From positions 868,001-932,000 of the forward strand of contig JASGHK010000002.1 in assembly GCA_049841135.1 (NCBI GenBank): a stretch of DNA of 64,000 nt, in the 5' to 3' direction. Both the position numbers and the translations under genes were made by a program. The DNA comes from JACRCT01 sp049841135 (GTDB lineage: Bacteria > Myxococcota > Myxococcia > Myxococcales > UBA5297). Positions within the stretch are counted from its first letter, which is position 1, and every line of letters begins with the position of its first letter. This document shows positions 20,634 through 29,955 of this stretch, piece by piece. Below the pieces are notes generated by a model. That model was not told where the DNA came from. It did no database searches and saw nothing but the letters and a program-made list of their open reading frames with translations.

Positions 20634-22110
20634 TCACTTCTCCACCGGCTTGAGCTCCATCCGCGCCTGGAACTTCACCGCCGCCCCGTCGGGATCGGCC
20701 CAGGCACTGATCGGCCCGGCGGCCTTCAGGAGCGCACCGACCTCGACCCCCGCCGCGAAGAGCCCCGCGAGCTCCTGCGACTTGGCCACGTCCATGATCG
20801 GAATCGTGCGCAGCGCCGCGGTCGCCCTCGGCCCGTCCACCGTGAAGCTCACCGCGTGCTCGGCCTTCCCCGCCTTGGAAGCACCGACCGCCGCGAGCAT
20901 GCGGGTGAGCGCAGCCGAGTCATTGCCGATGAAGAGCGCACCCTTCGCGACCCCCAACCGCACTTCTCGATCGCCCACCGCCGCCGACCAGGCGCCGCCT
21001 TCCGCGACCTCGAGCTTGGCGAGCTTCGCTCCCTTGGCCTCGAGCTTCTTGAGCGCTCCCTCGAGCGCGGCGAGTGCCTTGCCCTCCTCCTTCACCGGAA
21101 GGACGTAGGCGTGGGGGAACAGGTAGTACGCCACCGGCTTCTGCAGCGCGCCCGCGACATCGATCCCATCGACCAGCGCCGCGACCCCGCCGGTCGACCT
21201 CGGGCTTGAGCGCCGCGAGGACCGCCTGGGAGGTCGCCGCGTCGCAGGCCTTGCACGCGTTCGAGGCGAGGAAGCTGAGCACCGAAGCGCCGGGGCTGCC
21301 GGGGTCCGCCATGGCCTTGGGCGTCAGCTGTGCCCGCAGGGCCATCGGCGCCTCCACGGCCAGGCCCGCGAGGACGTCGCCCTCCTTGGGCTTGTCCAGC
21401 GGCTGGCTGCCGAGCACGGCGCGACCGACGAGCTCGAGCGCGCCCTTCGTCGCCCGGACCTCGAACGCCCCGCCCTCGCCCGCAGCTTGGAAGTAACCCA
21501 TGACCGGAGCATCCAGCCCCGCCGCGGCCTTCACCGCCGCCGTCGTCGCGAGCCCCTGTCCGCCGAGCGCATCCACCGCCTCTTTGAGCGCCGCGAGGGC
21601 ATCCGTGCCACCGCTCGCAAAGCACAGCGCCGATCCCTTCGTCGCCACGCCGGCCCGCCAGATCTTCCCGGCGACGGCCCCTTCGAGCTGCGCTCCCTTG
21701 TAGGCCTGCTTTGCCGGCTGCCCCGAACCCGCGAGCGTCGTGCGCGCGCGCTCGATCGTCTTGCTGCCCTTCACGGTCGACAAGCAGACGACCGTGGCCT
21801 CGCGCAGGAAGCTCACCGACATCGGAGCCTCGGCGTCCACGCCCGCCTCCGAGAGCGCCGCCGGATCGAGGATGTCCGCGCCCAGCACCGCCCCCAGGCT
21901 CTTGCCCAGCTCCACCGGCCGCAGCATCGCCGACCACTGCCCGGCCTCGGCCAGGAACGCTCGCAGGTCGGGCAAGCCGGCCTTCGGCGAGCGCACGAGG
22001 ATGGTCGCCGGCGAGGACTTCGGCGCGACGGGCGGCCGTGCGGCAGCGACCGGCGCAGGGGCCGCGGCGGCGAGAGTGAGCGCGAGGGTCAAGGACGTGA
22101 CGGGCAGCAA
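20634..22110 (-). CDS. Secreted hypothetical protein (frameshifted)
   Basis: Start ATG 22110 gives a signal peptide (MLPVTSLTLALTLAAAAPAPV). The rest is an Ala-rich protein of about 490 residues with TIERARTTLAGSGQPAKQ, a CKACDAA pair and repeated GALEL/AVGDREV-like beta segments. The frame shifts by +1 near 21193-21200 (reading EVDGGVAALVDGIDVAGAL once one C is removed) and runs to the stop at 20634. The layout resembles periplasmic proteins of unknown function in myxobacteria, but I cannot name a family. The two halves read as one domain pattern, so a single gene is more likely than two. Convergent with the glycosylase gene across the repeat arrays. Confidence 0.65.
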
Positions 22111-22213
22111 CGCAGGCCTCCGGGTGACATCGACGCCGGCACTCTACTCGCCCTGATTGCTCCCGTGCGGAGCGCTGGCTATAGATGCGCCTCCCTCTCA
22201 ACCGAGCGACGCC

Positions 22214-23275
22214 ATGCCTATTCCGCGAGACCTCCGGGACATCCACCAGACCTTGGGCGCGCGCTTCGACGGCGAGCGCATCCTGGGCTACGGCACGCAC
22301 GAGGCCGAGCTCGAGGCGCTGGGCAAGACCTGCGGCCTGTGCGACCGCTCCGAGCGCGGCAAGCTGCGCCTGACCGGCTCCGAGCGCGTGGGCTTCCTGC
22401 ACGGCCAGGTCAGCAACGACATCAAGTCGCTCGCGCCTGGGCGAGGCTGCTACACCACGCTGCTCACGCCCAAGGGGCACATGGTCGGCGACGGCCGCCT
22501 CCTCCTGCGAGCCGACGACGCGCTCTTCGACACCGAGCCCGGGCGCGAGGGCCCCCTCCAGAAGCTCTTCGAGCACCACCTCATCTCCGAAGACGTGGAG
22601 GTGTCGGACGTCACCGCGCAATACGCGCTCCTCTCGCTCCTGGGCCCGGCGGCCCCGGAGATCGTCGCCTCGGCGCTGGGCGGCACGCGCCCGCACCTCG
22701 AGGAGCACCGCCACTGCGATCGCCAAGGCGTCCTCGTCGTCGGCGCCAGGCTCGGCGCGCTCGAGGGCCTGGATCTCCTCGTCCCCGCCGAGCGCGCGGC
22801 GCTGGTCCTGGGCTCGCTGCTCGAGCGCGGCCAGCCTCATGGCCTGGTCCCGGTCGGCTCCGAGGCGTGGGAGATCGCGCGGGTCGAGCAGGGCGTGCCG
22901 CGCTTTGGGGCGGACATGGACGAGGAGACCATCCCCCTGGAAGCCAACCTGACCGAGCGCGCCCTCTCCTTCAACAAGGGCTGCTACGTCGGGCAGGAGG
23001 TCATCGCGCGCGCCTCGTTCCGCGGCGGCGTGCGCCGCAAGCTCGTCGGCTTCCGGCTGGGTGAAGGCCCGCTGCCCGCGGCCAAGACGACGCTCTTCAA
23101 GGCCGTCGGCGACCTCAAGACCGCGGGCGAGCTGGCGAGCTGCCTCGTCAGCCCGCGCTTCGGCCCCATCGGCCTGGGCTACGCGCGGCGCGAGCACCAG
23201 GTGCCCGGCAGCGAGCTCGTCACCCCGGAGGGCCGCAAGGTCACGGTCTGCGCGCTGCCCTTCTCCGCGCCTTGA
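22214..23275 (+). CDS. ygfZ: YgfZ/GcvT-family folate-binding protein
   Basis: A 353-residue protein with the GcvT-like fold and the diagnostic motif KGCYVGQEVIAR near residue 255, the K-G-C-[YF]-x-G-Q-[DE] signature of YgfZ. YgfZ supports tetrahydrofolate-dependent assembly or repair of Fe-S clusters; the Cys in the motif is the functional residue. The N-terminus (RLTGSERVGFLHGQVSNDIKSL) matches the family's folate-site segment. ATG 22214 is preferred over the upstream 22157 start because the family begins close to this point. Divergent from the secreted hypothetical protein, with about 100 bp of shared upstream region. Confidence 0.88.
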   Translation: MPIPRDLRDIHQTLGARFDGERILGYGTHEAELEALGKTCGLCDRSERGKLRLTGSERVGFLHGQVSNDIKSLAPGRGCYTTLLTPKGHMVGDGRLLLRADDALFDTEPGREGPLQKLFEHHLISEDVEVSDVTAQYALLSLLGPAAPEIVASALGGTRPHLEEHRHCDRQGVLVVGARLGALEGLDLLVPAERAALVLGSLLERGQPHGLVPVGSEAWEIARVEQGVPRFGADMDEETIPLEANLTERALSFNKGCYVGQEVIARASFRGGVRRKLVGFRLGEGPLPAAKTTLFKAVGDLKTAGELASCLVSPRFGPIGLGYARREHQVPGSELVTPEGRKVTVCALPFSAP

Positions 23276-23288
23276 CGGCGCGCCCTCC

Positions 23289-24680
23289 TCAGCGGGCGGC
23301 CGGGCCTGCCAGCAGCCGCAGGTGGATCGGCTTGGGCACGTCCGGCAGGCTTCGCTCGACCCAGGCGTCCTCGACCTTCATCAGCCGGCTGACCGCGTAG
23401 GCGAGCATCGTCTTGAGCGGTCCCGGCGGCCAGCCGACCACCCGCCGGTTCACGTAGAACGCCTCGGCGCGCTCGGTCTTCTCGCCGCGCAGGAGGTCGC
23501 ACAGGGTCCAGCCGTTCAGGTGCGCGAGCGCGAGGCCATGGCCCATGCAGCCCAGGCTGTAGACGATCCGATCGCTGCCCAGGAACCCCACCGCCGGCAC
23601 CAGCTGCAGCGGCACGGAGATGGGCCCGCCCCAGCGGTGCGGGAAGCGCACGCGCCGCAGCGCCGGGAAGAGCACCCGGGCGTCGTCCTCCAGGCCCTGG
23701 AACGTCCGCGGCGACAGCTCGCGCCCGGCACCGAACGGGACGCTGACGTCGCGGCCGCCGATGAGCAGCCGGTTGTCCGCGGTGAGCCGGTAGAAGCGCG
23801 GGAGGTTGCGCGCGTCCACCACGCCCTGCCGCCGGCGCCAGCCGATGGCCTCCAGGTGCTCGGGCCGCAAGGGCTCGCTGGCGATGGCGTGCATGTACAT
23901 CGCGACCTGCTTGCCGGCGAGGCCGCGGAACTGCTGCGAGTAGGCGTTGGTGGTGATGGCCAGCCGGTCGGCGAGGACCCCGCCCTTGGGCGTGCGCACG
24001 AAGAGCCGCCCCAGCTTGCGGTCGATGCGCTGCGCCTGCGTCTGCTCGAAGAACTGCACGCCCGCTCGCTGCAGCACCTCCTTGAGCCCCAGCGCCAGCT
24101 TCGCCGGGTTGACGAGCGCCGCCCGCGCCTCCCAGGCCGCGCCCAGGAAGAGCGGGCTGTCCACCTGCTGGCGGACCGCCTTGGCGTCGAGCCACTCGGT
24201 GCCGCCCAGGCCGCAGGCGCGCGCCGTCTCCACGTCCTCGCGGACCCGGCGCTCGAAGGTGGAGGTCGTCGCCACGCGCAGCAGGCCGGTCCGCTCGTAC
24301 TCGCACTCGATCCGGTTGTGCCGCACCAGGCGCTCGACGAGCTCGACCGCCTGCGCCATCAAGTGGTGCGCCTCGCGGGCGCGCGCGCGGCCGAAGGCCC
24401 GGACCGTCGCGCCGAACGAGAGGCCGAAGCTGGTGGAGACGAACCCCGCGCTCCGGCCCGAAGCCCCCGCCCCCACCCGCTCGGACTCGATGACGACGAT
24501 CCGCGCCGAGGGATCGGCCCGGCGCAGGAAGTAGGCGGTCGCCAGGCCAGAGAAGCCCGCGCCGATCACCGCGTAGTCCGCGGTCGCAGCCCCTTCGAGA
24601 GGCGGGCTCTCCGCGTAGCGCAACGAACCGAGCCAGAAGGAGCGGGCCTTCGGGTCCACGGCGGAATCCATCATGTGCAT
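23289..24680 (-). CDS. FAD-dependent oxidoreductase (DAO family)
   Basis: About 463 residues of the D-amino-acid oxidase/glycine oxidase-like (DAO) flavoprotein family. The Rossmann dinucleotide motif DYAVIGAGFSGLATAYFLRR lies near residue 35, followed by VVIESERVGAGASGRSAGF, which contacts FAD in this family. A C-terminal GC(M)GHGLALAHLNGW segment closes the FAD domain. Probable activity is oxidation of an amine or amino acid; the substrate is not readable. Of several clustered start codons (GTG 24686, ATG 24680, 24674 and 24671), 24680 is a compromise. Its 3' end meets the ygfZ-like gene tail to tail with 13 bp between. Confidence 0.85.
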   Translation of the reverse strand: MHMMDSAVDPKARSFWLGSLRYAESPPLEGAATADYAVIGAGFSGLATAYFLRRADPSARIVVIESERVGAGASGRSAGFVSTSFGLSFGATVRAFGRARAREAHHLMAQAVELVERLVRHNRIECEYERTGLLRVATTSTFERRVREDVETARACGLGGTEWLDAKAVRQQVDSPLFLGAAWEARAALVNPAKLALGLKEVLQRAGVQFFEQTQAQRIDRKLGRLFVRTPKGGVLADRLAITTNAYSQQFRGLAGKQVAMYMHAIASEPLRPEHLEAIGWRRRQGVVDARNLPRFYRLTADNRLLIGGRDVSVPFGAGRELSPRTFQGLEDDARVLFPALRRVRFPHRWGGPISVPLQLVPAVGFLGSDRIVYSLGCMGHGLALAHLNGWTLCDLLRGEKTERAEAFYVNRRVVGWPPGPLKTMLAYAVSRLMKVEDAWVERSLPDVPKPIHLRLLAGPAAR

Positions 24681-24841
24681 AGGCACCCCGACCGCGCCGA
24701 CTCTGGCATCGCCTCAGCGCCGAGCCACTCGCCGAATCACGGGGGCATGGCGGACTGTCCAGTTCCGGCCTGCCGAGTCAGCGCGTCGGCGCGCGCCCCG
24801 AAGCCGCGGAAGAGGTGAAGACGGCACGGGCGTGCCAGCAG

Positions 24842-24875
24842 CCTTGGCGACCTTGGTCCCTTGGCGACCTTGGCG
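24842..24875 (+). repeat. Dispersed CTTGGCGACC repeat, copy 1
   Basis: A 34-bp sequence made of CCTTGGCGACCTTGG, TCC and a second CTTGGCGACCTTGGCG. The same sequence recurs inverted at 29413-29445 and direct at 29567-29600. All copies lie between genes. Confidence 0.85.
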
Positions 24876-25016
24876 GTACAAGACGCGTCGCCCGATCCCA
24901 CAGCGTCGAAGCCGAGAGCTCGAGCTCCACCGCGCTCGAGACCTCGGACTCACCAGCGCTGTCGGGCTGCTGAAGATAGGCAGCTATTCTGTGACATGAG
25001 TTCGGCGTCTCGTGGC

Positions 25017-25188
25017 GCCGAGCCGCAAGCGTGAGCGCGCGGGGATGGTTGAGCCCTGTGCAGCGACCGGGCCGCCTCGTGCACGGCCCATTACGACTGC
25101 GCCAGTCCGGAGCTTGCCAGTGCTCGACTCGTGGCCGGTCACTGCTCAGGGCTGGAGGAGGCCCGCGCGCTCACGCTTGCGGCTCGGC
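25017..25188. mobile_element. Palindromic MITE-like element
   Basis: Perfect 27-bp inverted repeats at 25017-25043 and 25162-25188 (GCCGAGCCGCAAGCGTGAGC...) are continued inward by an imperfect second pair (25051-25073 with 25133-25153). About 60 bp separate the inner arms. No ORF or transposase is present. A non-autonomous palindromic element or a large RNA/DNA hairpin is the simplest reading. No target-site duplication was identified. Confidence 0.55.
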
Positions 25189-25257
25189 ACGGGCTCTGCC
25201 GGTCGGTCGCGGAAGGTATGTCAGCGTTCGCCAACACGGACCGGCGCCGGCGCGACG

Positions 25258-26061
25258 TCACGCCGCGCGAATCACGTCCGGGTGCGCCGAGCGCAGGGTG
25301 ATCAGCGTCACCTCCGGCGGCGCGTTGACGCGGATGGGCCACACCGCCCCGCCGATGCCGCGGCTGACGTACAGCTGCGTCCGGTCCAGGTGGAACCGCC
25401 CGGCGAGGTAGTGCTCCCGCATGCCGCGGAAGATGACCCGGGTGAGCCCGGGGATGTTGACGTGCCCGCCGTGGGTGTGCCCGGCCAGGCACAGGCTCGC
25501 CCGGTAGTGGACCAGGTACTCGGCGGTGCGGGGCACGTGCGCCAGGACCAGCCGCGATCCGGCGTGCGGCGTGCCGTGGAAGGCCTTGGGGATGTCCGTG
25601 TTCCGCGTGACGAGATCGTCGAGGCCGACGACGGTCATCGCCACGCCGCGAAGCTTGAGCGTGGTGTGCTGGTTGCGCAGGACGGAGTAGCCCAGCCCCT
25701 CGAGCGCCCCCGCGGCCCCGTCGGCGTCCACCCAGTGATCGTGGTTGCCCAGGACTGCCACGACCGGCGCCTGGATCCCGCCGAGCTGCTGGCCGAGCAG
25801 GTGGATGCCCTTCTCGGCGTGGCTGAGGTAGTCGCCGGTCATCACCACGAGGTCGGGCGCGAAGGCGTTGGCTTGCGCGACCGCGGCCCGCACGCGCTTG
25901 GCGGGGGTCGCCCGCCCCACGTGCACGTCGGTGAGCTGGACGACCCTCAAGCCGTCGTGGGCCGGGTCGAGGTCCGGAAGGAGGAACTCACGCTTCTCGA
26001 GCTGGGGCTCGCTCCAGCCTTGCCCCGCGCTCCCCGTGCCTGCTCGCCGCTTTGCCGTCAT
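25258..26061 (-). CDS. Calcineurin-like metallophosphoesterase (YkuE/LpxH-type)
   Basis: About 267 residues with the full metallophosphoesterase signature: LTDVHVG (DxH), MTGDYLSH (GD), GNHDHW (GNHD), a His in LVLAHVPR, and AGHTHGG (GHxH). These bind the dinuclear metal centre. It resembles membrane-associated YkuE-type phosphoesterases, but no transmembrane segment is visible here. ATG 26061 (MTAKRRAGTG) is the first start after upstream stops with reasonable context. It is divergent from the GH57 amylase with about 220 bp between. Substrate unknown. Confidence 0.88.
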   Translation of the reverse strand: MTAKRRAGTGSAGQGWSEPQLEKREFLLPDLDPAHDGLRVVQLTDVHVGRATPAKRVRAAVAQANAFAPDLVVMTGDYLSHAEKGIHLLGQQLGGIQAPVVAVLGNHDHWVDADGAAGALEGLGYSVLRNQHTTLKLRGVAMTVVGLDDLVTRNTDIPKAFHGTPHAGSRLVLAHVPRTAEYLVHYRASLCLAGHTHGGHVNIPGLTRVIFRGMREHYLAGRFHLDRTQLYVSRGIGGAVWPIRVNAPPEVTLITLRSAHPDVIRAA

Positions 26062-26283
26062 CCGGGGTCCGATCGCTCCCTGCTCGAGTGACTTGGGATT
26101 ATCCGCTCGCCTTCGAGACCGTCGCAACCGCGCCCCCTGGGCGGGCATTCCCGCCCCCACCCGTTGCCGCTTCCGGGTGGAATCCTCAGGGGTTTCGATA
26201 GCTGGACGGGCCTGGGGTTTCGCCGGCCCCCGCAGGCTTCGTGCTTCTCTTGCCAGGGTCCTTTCGGTAAGGTCCCCCTCGCC

Positions 26284-28461
26284 ATGCCCCGACTGCGCCT
26301 CTGTCTCCTCTGGCACATGCACCAACCGATGTACCGCGACCCGGAATCGGGCGAGTACATCCTCCCCTGGGTCCGGCTGCACGCCACCCGGGCGTACTAC
26401 GACATGGCTCGCGTGCTCGGGGAGTTCTCGGGCGCGCGGGCGGTCGTCAACATGGTCCCGTCGCTGCTCTGGCAGCTCGAGGACTACGTCCAGGGACGAG
26501 CGAAGGACCGCTTCCTCGACCTCACCCGGCGGCCCGCCGCCGAGCTGACGCCGAGCGAGCGCGAGTTCCTGCTGCGCAACTTCTTCATGGTGGATTGGGA
26601 GACCAACGTCCGCCCCATGCCGCGCTACTGGGAGCTGCTCCACAAGCGTGGCCGCGACGTGCGCGGGGTCGACCTCTCCAAGCTGGCCTTCACCATCGGC
26701 GAGCTGCGCGACCTGCAGGTGCTCTTCAACCTGCAGTGGTTCGGCTTCCGCGCGACCGAGGAGGAGGAGCTCATCCGGTCGCTGCGCGCCAAGGGCCGCG
26801 AGTTCACCGAGGACGAGAAGAACGCGCTGCTCGACGTGCAGCAGAAGGTCCTGCGCCAGGTGATGCCGGCGCTGGCCGAGGTGGCGAAGAGCGGCCAGGC
26901 CGAGCTGACGGTCACGCCCTTCTACCACCCCATCCTGCCCCTGGTGATCGACACCGACTCCGCGCGGCGCTGCATGCCGCATGCGAACCTGCCGCAGCGC
27001 TTCACCTGGCCCGAGGACGCCCAGGTCCACGTCAAGCGCGCCCTGGACTTCGCCGAGAAGCACCTGCACACGCGCCCCAAGGGAATGTGGCCGGCCGAGG
27101 GCAGCGTCTCGCCCGAGGCGCTGATGGTCCTGGCGAACGAGGGCGTGCAGTGGGCGGCCACCGACGAGGGGAACCTGCTCCGCTCCCGGCCGCACCGCGA
27201 GCGCAACGGCAGCACCCTCTACCGCCCCTACCGCGCCAAGGCCGGCAACCGCGAGATCGCGATGATCTTCCGGGACCGCGGCCTCTCCGACCTCATCGGC
27301 TTTACCTACCAGAAGGCCGACCCCGAGGACGCGGTCAGCGACCTGTTCAAGCACCTGGACACCATCGCCAAGGCCGCCGCGCCCGGTGAAGTCCCGCTGG
27401 TGACCATCGCGCTCGACGGCGAGAACGCCTGGGAGCACTACCCGCACTCCGGCCGCGACTTTTTGCGCACGCTCTACCGGCGCCTGGCCGCGCACGAGGG
27501 CGGCATCGAGCCGGTCACCCCGTCGCAGCTCTTCGCGCAGGAGCCGCCCCGGGACGTCATCGACGAGATCCACACCGGCAGCTGGATCGACTCCAACTTT
27601 CGCATCTGGATCGGCCACCCGGAAGACAACCAGGGCTGGACCTACCTGCGCGAGGCGCGCCGCGCCGTCGCCGACCGCGAGGAGCAGGTGGCGCGGGGCC
27701 GGCAGGACCTGGCCCCCAAGGTCCAGGCGGCCAAGGAAGCGCTCTACGTCGCCGAGGGCAGCGACTGGTTCTGGTGGTACGGCGACGACTTCCACTCGGA
27801 CTGCATCCAGGAGTTCGACGCGCTCTTCCGAAGCTACGTGAAGGCGGCCTGGCGCGCGCTGGGCGAGACGCCTCCTCCGCAGCTGGACACGCCCATCAAG
27901 CAGCAGGCGACGGCCGCCTCGGCCTCGGTGCAGGAGCCGCAGGGCTTCATCCACCCCCGCCTCGACGGCCGGGTGAAGAGCTACTTCGACTGGACCGGCA
28001 GCGGCCTGTACACCCCCAAGGAGGCGCAGGGCTCCATGTTCCGGGGCGAGGGCGCCTTCTCGTGCATGCGCTGGGGGTTCGACGAGACCACGTTGTACCT
28101 GCGCCTCGACCCGCTCTCGGCCGCCTCGGAGGCGATCAAGCAGGCCAAGGAGCTGCGGCTGATGCTGGGCTCGGGCGAGGCCCGCGCCGAGGTCTCCATC
28201 CCGCTGACGGTCGGCGAGCCGCAGCCCGTCCTGCTGATGGGGGAGCGCGGACCGGACAGGCCGGTCGGCCGCGCCAGCTTCCATGATATCTTCGAGGCCG
28301 GTTTGCCCTTTGAGAAGCTCGGGCTCTCGTCCGGGGTCCGAGTGGGGCTGGCAGTGCAGGTGATGCGAGACGGAGTGGAGACCGAGCGGTTGCCGAGGCA
28401 CGGGTTTCTGGCATTCACGGTTCCGGACGCAGATTACGAGCGCAAGAACTGGAAGGTTTGA
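26284..28461 (+). CDS. Glycoside hydrolase family 57 (alpha-amylase/glucanotransferase type)
   Basis: A 725-residue protein starting MPRLRLCLLWHMHQPMYRD, which contains the GH57 motif 1 HxHQP. GMWPAEGSVS holds the family nucleophile (Glu 272), and IALDGENAWEHY holds the acid/base Asp (about residue 378). The C-terminal part after residue 560 is a beta-rich domain common in GH57 enzymes of this type. Expected role is cleavage or transfer of alpha-1,4-glucan such as glycogen, in the cytoplasm since no signal peptide is present. It is followed after 25 bp by the FHA-GGDEF gene on the same strand, so the two are probably co-transcribed. Confidence 0.92.
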   Translation: MPRLRLCLLWHMHQPMYRDPESGEYILPWVRLHATRAYYDMARVLGEFSGARAVVNMVPSLLWQLEDYVQGRAKDRFLDLTRRPAAELTPSEREFLLRNFFMVDWETNVRPMPRYWELLHKRGRDVRGVDLSKLAFTIGELRDLQVLFNLQWFGFRATEEEELIRSLRAKGREFTEDEKNALLDVQQKVLRQVMPALAEVAKSGQAELTVTPFYHPILPLVIDTDSARRCMPHANLPQRFTWPEDAQVHVKRALDFAEKHLHTRPKGMWPAEGSVSPEALMVLANEGVQWAATDEGNLLRSRPHRERNGSTLYRPYRAKAGNREIAMIFRDRGLSDLIGFTYQKADPEDAVSDLFKHLDTIAKAAAPGEVPLVTIALDGENAWEHYPHSGRDFLRTLYRRLAAHEGGIEPVTPSQLFAQEPPRDVIDEIHTGSWIDSNFRIWIGHPEDNQGWTYLREARRAVADREEQVARGRQDLAPKVQAAKEALYVAEGSDWFWWYGDDFHSDCIQEFDALFRSYVKAAWRALGETPPPQLDTPIKQQATAASASVQEPQGFIHPRLDGRVKSYFDWTGSGLYTPKEAQGSMFRGEGAFSCMRWGFDETTLYLRLDPLSAASEAIKQAKELRLMLGSGEARAEVSIPLTVGEPQPVLLMGERGPDRPVGRASFHDIFEAGLPFEKLGLSSGVRVGLAVQVMRDGVETERLPRHGFLAFTVPDADYERKNWKV

Positions 28462-28486
28462 GCGCGTTCAACAGCGAGCGGCGGTC

Positions 28487-29389
28487 TTGGCCAACAACAT
28501 CCCCGACGATCCCCCAGGACAGGAAACCAGGGTCACGAAGATCAGCGTGGCGAAGATCAAGGCGCCCAGCGAGGCCTGCCTGGTCCAGATCTACGGTCCC
28601 GACCTGGGGAAGAAGTACCCGCTCAAGGACGTGAAGGACTTCACGGTCGGCCGCGAGGACGGCAACGACATCGTCGTGCCCCTCGACAACGTCTCGCGCA
28701 AGCACTGCCGCTTCCACCAGAAGGGCGACAAGATCTTCGTCTCCGACCTGCAGTCCACCAACGGGACGACGCTCAACGACGAGGAGATCACCAAGGAGAC
28801 GCCGCTGCGCTCCGGCGACCTGGTGAAGGTCGGCGGCGCCATCTTCAAGTTCCTCTACGGCGGCAACGTCGAGGCGCTGTACTACGAAGAGGTCTACCGG
28901 ATGGCCATCGTCGATGGCCTGACCCAGGTCTTCAACAAGCGCTACTTCCTGGAGTTCCTCGAGCGCGAGATGGCGCGCTGCCACCGCTACGGCCGGGCGC
29001 TGTCGCTGATCATGTTCGACATCGATCACTTCAAGCGCATCAACGACGACAACGGGCACCTGGCTGGCGACTACGTCCTGCACGACCTGGCGGCGCTGGC
29101 CAAGCAGCGGGTGCGCAAGGAAGAGTGCCTGGCGCGCTACGGCGGCGAGGAGTTCGCCATCGTGTTGCCCGAGAGCGGCCCGGACAAGGTGCGCGTCTTC
29201 GCCGACAAGCTGCTGCGGCTGGTCGCCGACCACAAGTTCAAGTTCGAAGACCGCGACATCCCGGTGACCATCTCCATCGGCGTGGCCGACATGTCGGCGG
29301 AGATCACCGAGCCCTCGCAGTTCATCAAGGCTGCCGACACCAAGCTGTACCAGGCCAAGCACGAGGGCCGGAACAGGGTGTGCGGGTAG
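28487..29389 (+). CDS. FHA-GGDEF protein (putative diguanylate cyclase)
   Basis: 300 residues. The N-terminal FHA domain, about residues 45-120, has VGREDGND, SRKHCRF and STNGTTLN, the phosphothreonine-binding signature. The C-terminal GGDEF domain, about 140-298, has LTQVFNKRYFLE, FDIDHFKRIND and active-site YGGEEF, so cyclic-di-GMP synthesis is expected. No RxxD inhibitory I-site is seen just upstream of GGEEF. The start is TTG 28487 (MANNIPDD), a reasonable choice because the upstream frame ends in the GH57 gene. An FHA sensor could link Ser/Thr kinase signalling to c-di-GMP output; this is inference. Confidence 0.9.
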   Translation: MANNIPDDPPGQETRVTKISVAKIKAPSEACLVQIYGPDLGKKYPLKDVKDFTVGREDGNDIVVPLDNVSRKHCRFHQKGDKIFVSDLQSTNGTTLNDEEITKETPLRSGDLVKVGGAIFKFLYGGNVEALYYEEVYRMAIVDGLTQVFNKRYFLEFLEREMARCHRYGRALSLIMFDIDHFKRINDDNGHLAGDYVLHDLAALAKQRVRKEECLARYGGEEFAIVLPESGPDKVRVFADKLLRLVADHKFKFEDRDIPVTISIGVADMSAEITEPSQFIKAADTKLYQAKHEGRNRVCG

Positions 29390-29412
29390 CGGGGCGCGGA
29401 AGGAAACAGCAT

Positions 29413-29445
29413 CGCCAAGGTCGCCAAGGGACCAAGGTCGCCAAG
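29413..29445 (-). repeat. Dispersed CTTGGCGACC repeat, copy 2 (inverted)
   Basis: Inverted copy of the 24842-24875 repeat. With copy 3 at 29567-29600 it makes a 33-bp inverted repeat with a loop of about 120 bp between two convergent genes, where it could act as a bidirectional terminator. Confidence 0.85.
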
Positions 29446-29566
29446 AAACGCTGCTCCCCATCAGCAAGCCGGAGTCGACGCTTCGAGCCTGCTCTTGGGC
29501 ACCCATTCTCCAGGGCGCAGCCGACGCTGCAACCCAAGCCAGATCGACTCGGGGCCAGCCAAGAAA

Positions 29567-29600
29567 CCTTGGCGACCTTGGTCCCTTGGCGACCTTGGCG
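29567..29600 (+). repeat. Dispersed CTTGGCGACC repeat, copy 3
   Basis: Identical core to copy 1, in direct orientation, ending 18 bp before the stop codon of the phosphofructokinase remnant. Confidence 0.85.
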
Positions 29601-29617
29601 AACGAACCCGCGCCGGT

Positions 29618-29955
29618 TCAATCACCCAGGCAGATGTCGAGCGAGCGCGCCGTCAGCACCATGTCGTCGTCCAGCGGAACGGCCTTCATCCGCTCGATGC
29701 CCTCGCTGAGCGGGATGGTCTTCACCTTGGGCGGCGCCAGGGCGACCATCACGTTGATCTGCCCTTCGGCGAGCGCGCGGATGGCCGCGGCGCCGAAGCG
29801 CAGGCCCAGGGCCCGGTCGAAGGTCGAGGGGCTGCCACCGCGCTGCAGGTGGCCCAGCACCAGGCTGCGCGTCTCCTTGTTGGTCTGCTTGGTGATCTGG
29901 TCGGCGACGTAGGCGCCCACTCCGCCCAGGCGGAATCTCGCGGCCCGCCTCCCTG
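29618..29955 (-). pseudogene. pfkA: C-terminal fragment of 6-phosphofructokinase
   Basis: About the last 110 residues of a PfkA-type ATP- or PPi-dependent phosphofructokinase: RLGGVGAYVADQITKQ, then SLVLGHLQRGGSPSTFDR, the family's RGGxP signature, then RFGAAAIRAL. The N-terminal two thirds, with the ATP/PPi and most fructose-6-phosphate residues, are absent. A GATTC at 29933-29937 (plus-strand GAATC) looks like an inserted base; with GATC the reading is REIRLGGVGAY. Directly upstream the sequence becomes the 5' half of an unrelated phosphatase gene, so the two genes were joined by a deletion or an assembly error. Confidence 0.8.

Larger units (their letters stand above)
24687..25257. other. 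Gene-free interval with two repeat elements
   Basis: No ORF here shows convincing codon bias or family motifs. The stretch contains one copy of a dispersed CTTGGCGACC repeat (24842-24875) and a palindromic element with perfect 27-bp arms (25017-25043 and 25162-25188). Confidence 0.6.

Noticed and set aside
24673..25411. Plus-strand ORFs of 108-126 codons between the FAD oxidoreductase and the metallophosphoesterase
   Set aside because: They cross the dispersed repeat and the palindrome, lack codon bias, and show no protein motif.
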